DNA of 64,000 bases from assembly GCA_050084985.1 (NCBI GenBank), contig JBITNC010000001.1, positions 183,458,001 to 183,522,000 on the forward strand, in the 5' to 3' direction. Position numbers and translations under genes: made by a program. Position 1 is the first letter of the stretch. Each line of letters opens with the position of its first letter. Shown piece after piece: positions 1-9,659 of this stretch. The notes under the pieces are model-generated. The model saw nothing but the letters and a program-made list of their open reading frames with translations. It had not been told where the DNA came from and searched no databases. This DNA comes from Nageia nagi (lineage: Eukaryota > Pinophyta).

Positions 1-712
1 TTGGGAGCCTACACACCCAATAGAGTAGTGACCTGTGGCTCACACACTCAGCAGAGGGGTGATAACCTTTATGGCTCATGCACCTAAATGAGGGTGGCAA
101 CCATGTGGGCTTCCATGTACCCCAAATGGGTGGTGGTCACCAAGTAGCACACCTACCCCACTATGGGGTGGTAGTCCCTATGGGAAATTACTCCCCATTA
201 AGATGTGGCCTCTATGTGTTTCACCTTCCCTTAGGGTTGTGCCTCCCCTTAGGGTTATGCCTCCTCTTAATTAGCATGTAGAATGTGCCCCTTAGGGTTG
301 TACCTCCTCTTGGGATTGTATATCCCCTTGAGTATCATGTAGAACATGTCCAAATTAGTTGGCAACCCCTTGGGATCCATGCCCAATAGAGGGTGATGAC
401 CCCTTAGAAGCATATGCACCCAATAAAGAAGCAACCTATGGCTTATGCATCCAAAAGAGGGTGATGACCTCTATGGCTCATGTGCCTAATTGAAGGTAAT
501 GACCATGTGGGGTTCCATGCACCCTAAATGGGTGGTAATCCCTAGGTAACACACCTACCCCATTATGGGGTGATGGTCCCTATGAGAAACTACCCCCATT
601 GGGATGCGACCCATGTGGGTTATGCCTCTCCTTAGGGTTGTGCCTCCCCTTAGGTAATGCACAACATGCACCCTTTAGGGTTGGACCCCCCTTGCATGGT
701 GCTTCTACTTTT
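1..712. repeat. GC-rich imperfect tandem duplication (period about 402 bp)
   Basis: A block far richer in G+C than its surroundings, built of two diverged copies offset by about 402 bases: the segment around 148-190 recurs at 550-592, with flanking text also matching. Inside each copy shorter units of the form CCCTTAGGGTTGTGCCTCC recur. It occupies the place in the element where copies Y and W also carry GC-rich repeats. Frames open through it only because the repeat lacks stops; I do not call a gene. Confidence 0.75.
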
Positions 713-1299
713 ATTTTTTATTATTTAAAAAAAATAACTAATTATTATTTTTAAATAATAAAAACTATTTTTACTAATATTAAAATTTAAAAAATTTTGG
801 TATTAAAAAAATATAGAATTTTTTATAAAAAATATTATTCTATTTTTCTTATATTAAAAATAGAAAAAAAACCTCTAAATTTTTAAAAGAAATTGCATGC
901 TTTTGACATTACAATATCAGGATTGTAAATTCCCTCAAATGTACAAAACATCACTAACTTGAGTTTTGTAAGCAAGCAACTTAGTAATATTAGAAAAATT
1001 AGAAGCCCTAGTTTTTAAGATCTTAGATTATAACCATATACCATATGTTATATCTAAATTCAAATACTACTAACATGTAATTAAGATAAAAATTTACCTT
1101 AAATTTGAGTCCATTATCCTCAAAATAAAAAATATGTTAGTATTATAGACATCAACTTTCAATTTTGAAATTGAAATTGATTAACCATTGAAATTTCAAA
1201 TAAAAATTGAAATAAGTTTAGAGGTTAGATATACCTTAAATTTGAGGAGAGTTACCTCAAATCACCAAGTAGACATTTGAGGAGATCATAATAAAGAAA

Positions 1300-1311
1300 G
1301 CTCTGATACCA
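1300..1311 (-). other. Primer binding site, initiator-Met tRNA type (copy X)
   Basis: On the minus strand this reads TGGTATCAGAGC, the standard plant primer site complementary to the 3' end of initiator methionine tRNA, two bases inside the LTR end. It is the least decayed primer site of this family in the window and fixes the orientation of the element. Confidence 0.85.
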
Positions 1312-1313
1312 CT

Positions 1314-1757
1314 TTAAGGAATTGAAGGATTCTATATAACCAAGATCACCTTAAAGTTTCTCCAAAAAATGTACCATTCATCCATCTAGCAAAGAAAGAA
1401 ATAATCACATAAAAAATAACACATAATGTATATTTGTTTCTCCATATCTTAGGAGTACATTCAATTTGAACCATCATTCTATTACTTCTCACAAGATAAC
1501 TATCTTACAACTCTACATGATAAGCATTACTATGCTTAATCAAGTTACAAAATGAGAGGGGTACCTCTCTATTTATAAGAAGAAACCCATCCTTTAACCT
1601 TATTTTTACCCAAGGGTAAGGTTCAAGGTGTGTCTCTATTTATTCCTCTTTCTATATTTATTCTCTTATTGCTCTAAGTTATCTAAAGATACTTTAAGCA
1701 TTAAGTGAATTTACATTAAAAAAAATATTACATAATATTACATTACAATTTTCAACA
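1314..1757 (-). repeat. Family A LTR, copy X 5' LTR
   Basis: About 444 bp. On the minus strand it runs from TGTTGAAAATTGTAATG to a degraded form of the usual CCTTCAATTCCATCA end (here the terminal CA reads AA). A TATA box (TATAAATA on the minus strand, 1570-1577) lies in mid-LTR. It aligns over its whole length with the LTRs at 49041-49548 and 52916-53403. The primer site adjoins its left end, so it is the 5' LTR of an element reading leftwards. No clear target duplication can be tested because the other end is outside the window. Confidence 0.8.
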
Positions 1758-1977
1758 TATATGAAGGTAAGAGAATAGGTAATAATATATGTACTTATAT
1801 TTGATGAAATATTTGATTTATTGCAAGAACACTAGCACAAATGTTAATGTTAATGTGGACATGCAAGGTAGCATGGGCACAGAGCCTCATAGTGATTCTT
1901 GTCTTAGAATTATTTTAGGATGAGATGTAGCTATCTTGAGAGATATGATTTATGTGTGATGTATGAGATCTAAATAA

Positions 1978-2356
1978 TGTATAGTGGTTCTTCCATCTTT
2001 TGAAAGTACATCCACTTTGAATCATCATTCTATTACTTCTCATAAGATAACTCTCTTATAAAATGATTAAGAATTCTTCTACAATGCTCCTATAAGAGTA
2101 TTCCTACAAATCTACATTATAAGCATTACCATGCTTCATTAAGTATATAATGAAAGGAGTACCTCTCAATTTATAAGAAGAAACCCACTCTTTAATATTA
2201 TTTTTAGCCAAGGTTAATGTTAAATATGTTTTCAAATTTATTTTCCTTTCTATATTTACTCTTTTAATGCTTTAAGGTATTTAAAGATACTTTAAGCATT
2301 AAGTGAACTTATATTAAAAAGAAATATTATATAATATTATATTACAATTTTTAACA
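1978..2356 (-). repeat. Family A LTR, copy Y 3' LTR (truncated)
   Basis: Aligns with the family A LTR from the motif ATAGTGGTTCTTCC to the LTR tip TTTTTAACA on the plus strand, but lacks the segment nearest the primer site, so about 100 bp are missing on the left. The TATA box position is mutated (reads AATTTATA at about 2170). The purine tract adjoins its right edge, so on the minus strand it is a 3' LTR. The 220 bases between it and copy X (1758-1977) are not LTR and show no gene. Confidence 0.75.
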
Positions 2357-2368
2357 CTCTCCTTTGAT
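2357..2368 (-). other. Polypurine tract (copy Y)
   Basis: On the minus strand the bases just before the LTR read ATCAAAGGAGAG, the purine run that primes plus-strand DNA synthesis in LTR retrotransposons. The equivalent site in the complete copy (49549-49560) is ATTAAGGGGGAG. Confidence 0.65.
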
Positions 2369-4525
2369 GCAATATTGGGTACAGAGTTGAAAAAATAAAT
2401 AGAAAGAGTAAAGGAGAGTTATCCTCCATAGAGATACAAGTGAAGATGAGAACTTTTACATCATTAAGAAAGTAATAGAATATAAATAGTTCTATAATGG
2501 CTCAACTACTTAACCATTTTAACAAATAGTTTTACAATACAATCATTAACCAAAAAATATTTTTATTATACAAGAGTAGTCAATCAAAAACATGTTGATA
2601 TGATGAGCCTCTATGAGATTGCATCTCTAAAATAACCTACAATCAAAAGAAGACACTTGTAATATACAAATAGCTCATAAACAAGATCAGTTAAATGCAC
2701 CATATATTCATTCAAATTAAATGTCATCCATAAATTGATCAAAATATACCAAGTTATCATATATGCACAACATCAAAGATGACATACATCAAAGAGAAAA
2801 CTCCATCCACTACAACTTGCAAACAAGTACCAATGTGGAAAACAATTCATTGACATGGATAAACTTTTCAAACATGGAAGTATAATGGCATCAATACATA
2901 AATATGGATATTACTTCAAAAAAATGAAAGTATAGAGCCATTAATTTTTAAATATTCTTAAATATGTAAGTATTCTTATATTTTATACTCTCCTTTAACA
3001 TTAACTTTCATCAAAAAAATTGTTGCAATTACTAATCTCTACAACCATAAAGAGGAACATACAATTCCCAAAGGTACTTGTACACTTCCTTTAAAAAAAA
3101 AAGATTTTTCTTATGAAAAACCAATCAATAGTAAATTATCGTTAATAAAATTCATAGACAAAGTTTTAAAAACTTTGCACTTCAAAAAGTATATTATCCA
3201 ATGTGCATAAAAGTTTTTGAGGATTAATGCACAATAATTTCAATGTTGATAAGGTTTACAAATTTTACTCTAACAAGAATTTATGCTCAACCAAATTTTT
3301 ATTTTTTTATACAACTTAAGATCAATGTATACAAACAAGAACATATACATAACCAAAAATCTTTCAACCAACATAATGTGTAAAATAAATAAGGATATTT
3401 TGAAGAAAAGCTACAAAAACAATTTCTTCAAATAATATACATAAAAAGAATTTCTATATTAACCATCAATTTCATAATCCAATGCACATTAATTATAATA
3501 AGTATTTTGCAATATAAATCAATCCAAATGCAACCAATAAAGAATAGTTCTTATTATAAGATTTGAAATTTTTATTCCAAACACTAGCACATCCACAACA
3601 AACTTCCAATGTGCATATACATGCACAATTGCATTGCAACCAATAAGGATAGTGCATTTAAAAGAAATTTTTACCTATATTTTCACTTTATATAAGGAGA
3701 TTAATTATGTGTATAAATTAACCATCCAAGCACAATACCAATACCAACATAATGTGCATAACCAAGTATAACAACCATAATAGCATAAATTTTTATAACA
3801 TAATGCAAGTTCCCCCTTTTTCTTTATCATTATAAAAGCAAAACTCCATAAAATGATATAAAAGAAAAAAAATGCATTAAAAAATGTGTAATTAAATTTA
3901 TTTGTAAGGTATTAACAAAAAATAATATTGCCTTCAAAAATTTATCTTACTCGATAATTATTGTTATACTTGCAAAAATTGGAATTTTTTTAAAAATTGC
4001 AAGAAAAAAATTTAAGAGAACTTTTAGCCATACACATGCATTAGGTTAAAAGATTTAAACCATGTAGTAAATTTTTTTTATCAACATAGTAATAATCATG
4101 CATTAGGATAAAATATTAAAATATGCATTTAAAACTTTTATCTATGCTTAAAAAATAGGCAATAGTTGAAGTCTACACTTAAAAATAGCCTATATATATT
4201 TTGTAACAATAATGACTATAGGGCTTTAGCTCAATAAAATTTAACTCACACCTCCCTTAAACTTGCTAAAATCCTTTCCTTATTTTTTTAAAATGAAAGA
4301 TGCTGATTTTTAAAAAAATTTCCAAAAACCTTTTGCTTATATAAATATATATATATCCCTTAAAAAATAAAAGAAAAGTAAATTTTTATATATAATTTTA
4401 TTATCACCATAGGGCAGTGAGGTTGGTACAAAAGTGATTGGGAGATGAGAAGATGAAGAGGAAAGGATAAAGGAGGGTTCCTCCACCCATACAATGGTGG
4501 CCATAGAGATATGGGAGACACACCC

Positions 4526-4800
4526 ATTCTTGGAGGGGCCACACCCCTATTGGGCTGCACACCCTCTCCAAGGAGGGGCAACCCCTACTAGGCTAGGGGT
4601 CCTCTCTAAGGAGGGACCATGTTCATTGGGATATGCACCCTCTCCAAGGAGGGGTCACACCCATAGGGATGCATTCACTCTTCAAGGAGGGGCCACCTCT
4701 ACTAGGTTGCATGCCTTCTCTAAGGAGAAGCCACACCCACAAGGCTATGCTTCCTCTCTAAGGAGGAGCAACCCTTGCTAGGCTGCACACCCTCTATAAG
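4526..4800. repeat. 38-bp GC-rich tandem array (7 phased units)
   Basis: The core CTCTCCAAGGAGGGG or a near variant recurs at 4526, 4564, 4602, 4640, 4678, 4716, 4754 and (partly) 4792, exactly every 38 bases. Between cores lies a variable ACCCCTACTAGGCTGCACACC-like spacer. GC-rich sequence extends left to about 4470. The array sits where copies X and W carry different GC-rich repeats. A 95-codon open frame across it is a by-product of the repeat. Confidence 0.9.
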
Positions 4801-4809
4801 TAATCAAAA

Positions 4810-5018
4810 AAATAAAGATAAAGAATAAGAGAGTTATCTTATGAGAAGTAATAGAATGATGGTTCAACATGGATGTACTCCAAAGAGATGGAATAACCAC
4901 TATACATTATGTGTTATCTTTTTTGTAATTATTTCTTGCTTTGCAACATGGATGAATGTTAGAATTGTTAGAGAAACTTCAAAGAGATCTTGGTTTATGG
5001 AATCCTTAAATTCCATCA
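4810..5018 (+). repeat. Family A LTR, 3' half in plus orientation, abutting G1
   Basis: From about 4823 this matches the downstream half of the family A LTR read on the plus strand (AGAAGTAATAGAATGATGG, later GATCTTGGTTTATGGAATCC) and ends at the normal LTR tip TTCCATCA at 5018. Immediately after it the minus-strand gypsy frame of G1 resumes, so 5018/5019 is a true insertion boundary. Its orientation is opposite to the rest of copy Y, which implies an inversion or a second insertion at this spot. The left half of the LTR is missing. Confidence 0.75.
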
Positions 5019-5690
5019 TTAGGTAGTTGTAAATTTCAATATACCATTCATGTAATAGAATAATAACATATATGAGTGGCTTTTTATTGAATAATCCTTA
5101 GTAATCATCATCACCTACAAAACAAAATTGTTTAAGACTGTTATTTTAATAATAGTTTCCTCATCTTCAACTAAGATAGGTGTTAATGAAGTGGCATTAG
5201 CCATAGCATATGCAAATATGTTATTATTTCTTAAAATATTTTTCAAAATGAATCTACATAAATAATATTTGAACCATAAAATCAACCAAGTTCTTATATG
5301 GCTGCAATTTCTCATCCTTTGTGTTGTAAACATGATTAATTTAATTGATGACAAGTTGTGAGTCACCATAAACTTTCAACTAACTGAATCCAAGATTAAT
5401 TATTTCCTTTAGTCCTAATATCAAAGCTTCATACTCAATCATATTATTAGTGCATTCAAAATTTAACTTGTAAGGCATATGAATCAAACCACCTTTAGGA
5501 GATACTAACAAAATCCTAGCCCCATCCCCTTGGAAACATTTGAAGAGATAAAAGAATAATGTCCATGTTTTATCCTCACATTATTCAACTAGTGCTACAA
5601 GTTCTTTTCTATTACTATCTTTATCATATGGTGCTACTACAAGCATATACACTCTAACTTATCCTTTAACTCCCTTTTGATGTGTATATA
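5019..5690 (-). pseudogene. G1 archaeal-type RNase H (second RNase H) and start of the integrase linker
   Basis: On the minus strand the frame shows the features of the extra RNase H of Tat-type gypsy elements: GARILLVSPKG near 5490-5520, NMIEYEALILGLKE with the catalytic Glu near 5420-5460, and VYGDSQLVIN with the catalytic Asp near 5350-5370. Downstream an HEWYIEIYNYL motif, which also precedes the integrase zinc finger in G3, lies at about 5030-5060, after which a family A LTR interrupts the element. Several stops and shifts make it non-functional. In a working element this domain would help remove RNA from the RNA:DNA hybrid; a structural role is also debated. The integrase is missing from the window. 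Confidence 0.8.
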
Positions 5691-5703
5691 AAAGATTAAA
5701 CTT

Positions 5704-6015
5704 CTATAAATCCATCATCCATTTGGTTAATCTTCCTTGCAATTGTGGCTTTGATAACAAGTACCTTAATAGATTAGATTGAGGTATAATGAAATTAGTG
5801 TTGGTGATCATATAGTACCTTAATTTTTGTATAGTGTAAATGATTATGTAACACAACTTCTTAATTAGTGTGTAGTTTACTTCTACATTTGATAGTATGT
5901 TAGATAAATAATACACAACCCTCTCCTTGTTTTCTTTATCAAGTTGCACAAGGACATTCCCAATAGAATTTCTTGTAGTTGATATATACAAATATAGAGG
6001 TTTGGTGTGATACAC
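5704..6015 (-). pseudogene. G1 gypsy-type RNase H (connected to RT)
   Basis: A 103-codon open minus-strand stretch matches the RNase H that follows reverse transcriptase in Ty3/gypsy. Recognisable are YLYISTTRNSIGNVLVQ, KERVVYYLSNIL and KLCYIIIYTIQKLRYYM, corresponding to the usual YLAVS..AIGAVL.Q, E.AIYYLSR.L and E..CLALVWA.QKLRHY blocks. It directly follows the RT thumb at 6059-6271 with a short shift between. It would cleave the RNA strand during reverse transcription. The open stretch is a remnant of the polyprotein; its Met is not a real start. Confidence 0.85.
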
Positions 6016-7130
6016 TAGCTAAAAAATAGGAGGATTAAGCATATAGATTTTGATTTTCTCAATTGCATATGAAACTATTTCCTTTCCTATGAAAGTAAGA
6101 GAATGAAGTTGTTCTATTTGTTAGATGAGCTATAAATATTTTAAGTACTTGAAACTTCCCTTGTAGACTTCTTAGTTGTCTAATATTCTTTGGTGGAGGT
6201 ATTTCAATTATAGCCTTAACCTTTTTAAGGTCTATTTCTATGCCTCTTCTAGATATAATATAACCAAGCAAATTCCTACTAGAGACCCCAAAATATATTT
6301 TTTAGGATTTAGCATCAAGTTAAACTATCTCATTCATTTGAAAATAACTCTTGATTCCTCTAATTATATTCCTTCTTGGTTGATTTGGCAATAATATCAC
6401 TAATATTGATTTATGAATGAGATCATGAAACATAGTTACCATAGCTCTTCGGTATATTGGCCCTATATTTTTGAGACCAAAGGGAACACCTACCTAAAAA
6501 TATATTCCCCAATACATGTTGAATGCTATCTTATGCTGATATTCTTTATTTATTCTTATTTGATTGTACCCTTACAAACCATCCATGAATGACAACAACT
6601 CATGTCTTGTAGTTGAATCCACAATTGTGTCAATATGTGGCAAAGAAAAATTATCCTTTTGGAAATCCTTTTTAAAGTCTCTGAAATCTATACAACACTT
6701 GATTTCTCCATTTGGTTTCAAACATGGAATAATGTTGGCCAACTAAGGTGGGTAATCAATAGGTTCAATGAATATTACCTTAAGATACTTATTAATTTCT
6801 TTCTTGAGTAGTAAAGAATATTTTGGATGCATTAGTCTTCTTTTCTATTGTATAAGTTTAACATATTCCTATAACACTAAATTATAAGTCACATAGGATG
6901 GATCTAACCTTATCATATTATTGTATTTCCAAGTAAACATATCCTTGAATTCTATTAAAAAATGTTGATATGCTTATTTATCTTCCCTAATAATTCTTAT
7001 TCTAATCTAAACAATCTATGGCATCTCTTGTATACCAATGTTTATCTCAATAGGATTCTTGTTCAACCATGTTATCTCATCACTAGGTTGAAAAAGGTTA
7101 AGAAATACCCCTAATCTTGTTATGTCATAA
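6016..7130 (-). pseudogene. G1 reverse transcriptase
   Basis: Minus-strand RT in the order expected for gypsy: pre-RT stretch with EFKDMFTWKYNNM (about 6920-6960); KPNGEIKCCIDFRDFKK (about 6660-6710); LLSFMDGL.GYNQI (about 6560-6600); VPFGLKNIGPIYRRAM (about 6445-6490); then thumb with GYIISRRGIEIDLKKVKAI and LRSLQGKFQ (6059-6271). The active-site YVDD is replaced by NISD near 6400, so the first catalytic Asp of the pair is lost, and stops interrupt every few dozen codons. It converts element RNA into DNA when intact. It shares lineage-typical motifs with G3, including MVTMFHDLI before the active site. Confidence 0.9.
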
Positions 7131-8083
7131 GAGAAAGTATATCACACATACACACACACACCCCTAGCTACCTAGCCTACTCCTATGTAATTAAATAAGA
7201 AGGTAGGCTAGTGTAGCAAGGAAAAACCTATTATGTACTCCATATCCTCTCCAAAGTAAGCATCCAAATGATAAAAGATCTTGTTTTTACTCTTAGGATG
7301 AAATGGTTTGAAGTATGATCTTTCCCCCAATATGTGTAGAAGCACATCATCTATTTCAAATATATTAGTAGTTATAGAAACTACCTTATCAAGCATGGGA
7401 TAAGTGAAATAACTATTTTCTTTTGTAGCATGGGTGCTGAAGTTAGTGCCAATGCTGGTGTTAGTGCATAAGATAGTGTTAGTGTGGGTGGGACCTTATA
7501 AGGTAATTTTTTCCTCTTTTTTGGTATTAGCTGAACCATGATGATGAATTGTATGTCTAATTCTATCTCTAATTCTTCATCACTATTATATGAGATCAAA
7601 TTTTTGTGAATTACCTTATTTGATTCTAGGCCATTCTTTCTTTTGTTTGATTAAAATATTTTCACAAGTAACTCTTCAATTCCCTATTCATTCCTTCCAA
7701 TTACTTTACCATTATACTTTTTGGATTCCATATATTGAGGTATCAATAGTGCATGACATCTCATTTTTCTTACCTTTTTTTTAACCTTAACATAGGTTGC
7801 CACCTTTTTTGTTGTTGTCTATATAAGAATCTAATTTTGATTTTGAAGTGTCCATATTGTATAATATCATTTCTACATCATCATCTTCTAAGACTTATCT
7901 TGGCTACATTTGCAGTAGTGAGGGTAGCATGGGCATTGAGGTGAGTGCGAACATTGATTGTCCTTTTTTTTTCCTTCTTCCAAAGTGTTTGATGTCATAT
8001 TCAATGACCTTATAACTAATAATATATATGTTGATACCTATTTCTTTGTACAACTGCATACTATCATTGTTGTCTTCTTCATC
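7131..8083 (-). pseudogene. G1 polyprotein linker between protease and RT
   Basis: The minus strand keeps long open pieces (about 7208-7396 and 7381-7599) between the protease and RT, with no domain I recognise. The part near 7430-7490 is a simple repetitive run of Ala/Pro/Thr/Leu codons (PALALTSAPM). An acidic run (NEDNDDDS) lies near 8090. Linkers of this length and low complexity occur between protease and RT in Tat-type elements. Calling it polyprotein rests on position and open frame, not on similarity. Confidence 0.5.
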
Positions 8084-8701
8084 TTACTCACTATCGTCAT
8101 CATTATCCTCATTGATTTCAACATTTATGTAAAAAACTATGGTATTCTCAACTTGTGCAATTATGTTTGAATTTTCTTCAACTACTTCAAATACAAATTT
8201 ATATCCATCATGATTAAATTCAATCAACCTATGCAATGTAGATGGTATACACATCATTGGATGTATCCATGGTTTCCTAAGAAGAATGTCAAAAGGTAAC
8301 TTCTTATCTAGGACATATGTCATAACTTGTACTATCTTTGGTCCTAACTGAATAAGTAACATTATATGATTGGTACATGATTTGTTATCACTATCATAAC
8401 ATGTGATATTGTACTTATTTCTTATAAATTTATACATTAACTTTTCATCAAACTTATTGAGGAATTCAATAGAGTAAATATTCAAACCTATACCACCATC
8501 TACAAATGCATGATTAATTGTCTTACCTAATATCTTTACATAAATATGTAGTGGAAAGCATTTATCAATGATATCATCACTAGGAATCTCATCTTCAATA
8601 AATGTTATAGCATTGTTTAAACAACTAATTATTCCTACTAATGAGTTAGTTAAAATATCAATATCAACTTTAATGACACTAAATACTTTGAATAATACCA
8701 T
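8084..8701 (-). pseudogene. G1 aspartic protease region
   Basis: A 205-codon open stretch on the minus strand, the longest in the window. After about 48 residues it reads PLHIYVKILGKTINHAFVDG, the flap-type entry to a retroviral-like protease, with the catalytic motif as D68-G-G and the usual following GLNIYS. About 60 residues later comes PFDILLRKPWIHPMMCIPST, the ILLGRPWIH...PS.LH block that closes the protease in these elements. The protease processes the Gag-Pol polyprotein. DGG instead of DSG/DTG is common in this lineage, so the active site may not be damaged; the element as a whole is dead. Confidence 0.85.
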
Positions 8702-8950
8702 TTTATGCTCTTCAAATGTTTCAAATAACTTAAGGGAAGGTTTAGAAGGTACCTCTTTTGTAGCAAAAATTGGGTTAGGAATGCCATTTTTTAATTGTAT
8801 TGTTACATTTCATGTTTTTTTCAAATATGATCCTACATATGATTTTGTCTTTATACTAAATTCATCATCAAACTTAATTGGTTAACCATCATCATTATAG
8901 AAAATCATATTTATGATGTTGATGGAAGGTAGATCTTGAGATATAAATTT
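8702..8950 (-). pseudogene. G1 gag-protease junction, left part of a frame split by element B
   Basis: The minus-strand frame continues rightwards from the protease (FDDEFSIKTKSYVGSYLK, NDVLKFISQDLPSIN), with one TAA stop near 8884, and stops matching at 8950 where the LTR of element B begins. Its other half, with the Gag zinc knuckle, resumes at 16696. The five bases AATTT stand at both edges (8946-8950 and 16696-16700). Removing B and one copy of AATTT brings the two halves together in the same reading frame. Confidence 0.75.
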
Positions 8951-9631
8951 AAGCACATCATTTTCATATGAGACTATACTACTATCTAATAAGTGATTGA
9001 AACACCTTTTGACTAGTGATTGAGGTGATTTTTCATGCTTTGAGATTGCCCTTATTTGGTATGTCCATAGGTGATCATAATCTTTGAATCCATTTGATGG
9101 TATTTTGGAATTATACTTGTTCTCTTCATCAAGAGATAGCCTATGAGGAAGCCCTTCAATGAGACATCCATAGATCTAGTAGAGTGTGATTGTTTTGCAA
9201 TATATCCTCTTAAGAAATCAAGTTTGCATATTGATGTTCCCTAGTTGGCTCTGTAGAGACCAACATTGATCCCTTTTGGGCTTGGTATTGCTTTGTACTC
9301 ATAATTTCTCCATTAATTAAGCATTGACATATTTGATTTCCCATTCTTACCTCATTTTGGTGTGAATTTAATGATATATTACTTCCTTAAGTGTGATGTC
9401 ATATTTATGGATTCATTTATGGTGTATTTTACATGATATGTGGATGCCCTAGTGCAAAGTTAGCTCATTGTGGTATTTTATAGCTTGAGAAGTAAGCCAT
9501 TCAGGCTTACAACCTATTTCCTACATGTTTTATACCATATATTAGTTTGTTACATGTTTAGAAGCATAATTTAATATTTTTTAGTTATTCTTTAGCTAAT
9601 CCCTACATTGAATTTTTTTTTGAATTTTACA
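8951..9631 (+). repeat. Element B 5' LTR
   Basis: About 680 bp, matching 14206-14701 plus 16506-16695. Shared landmarks include GATCCCTTTTGGGCTTGGTA, CCCTAGTGCAA and the end TTTTACA followed by the primer site. The 3' LTR begins TGTTAAGCAC. Here the first four bases TGTT are absent and the match starts at AAGCAC directly after the target duplication. The edge is therefore uncertain by a few bases. Confidence 0.8.
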
Positions 9632-9632
9632 A

Positions 9633-9644
9633 TCGTATCAGAGC
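9633..9644 (+). other. Primer binding site of element B
   Basis: TCGTATCAGAGC, one base after the LTR end, matches the plant initiator-Met tRNA primer site TGGTATCAGAGC at 11 of 12 positions. The one mismatch is the second base. Confidence 0.75.
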
Positions 9645-9659
9645 TTGAACTAGTCAACA

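Larger units (their letters stand above)
1..1757 (-). mobile_element. Family A non-coding LTR element, copy X (5' end only, runs off the window)
   Basis: Read on the minus strand, this is the 5' portion of a non-coding LTR retrotransposon: LTR (1314-1757), primer binding site (1300-1311), A+T-rich leader, then a GC-richer repeat block (1-712) that leaves the window. The same order, at similar spacing, is found in the complete copy at 49041-53403. No reading frame in it resembles gag or pol. The rest of the element, including its 3' LTR, must lie to the left of position 1. Family membership is seen directly from shared sequence; the retrotransposon nature follows from the LTR, PBS and purine tract seen in the better copies. 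Confidence 0.8.
2357..4800 (-). mobile_element. Family A internal region, copy Y (internally deleted)
   Basis: From the purine tract rightwards this follows the interior of the complete copy W in order. Shared stretches include AATGGCTCAACTACTTAA (about 2498), the segment on sites near 2700-2780, and the block at 2807-2900. Relative to W about 750 bp are missing at about 2800, including the 45-bp minisatellite. It ends in a GC-rich array and then abuts a family A LTR end in the opposite orientation (4810-5018) instead of continuing to the leader and primer site. No coding frame is present. Confidence 0.7.

Noticed and set aside
78-281. 67-codon open frame at the left edge
   Set aside because: Lies within the GC-rich duplicated block of family A copy X; the duplicate copy does not keep the frame.
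230-690. Repeated CCTTAGGGTT words that resemble telomere repeats
   Set aside because: The units are interspersed and about 19 bp apart, not a tandem (TTTAGGG)n tract; they belong to the GC-rich minisatellite.
4494-4781. 95-codon open frame with His/Pro/Gly-rich repeats
   Set aside because: It is created by the 38-bp GC-rich array; 38 is not a multiple of three and no start context or similarity supports a protein.
8568-8885. 105-codon plus-strand open frame
   Set aside because: Opposite strand of the G1 protease region, whose minus-strand frame has clear protease motifs.
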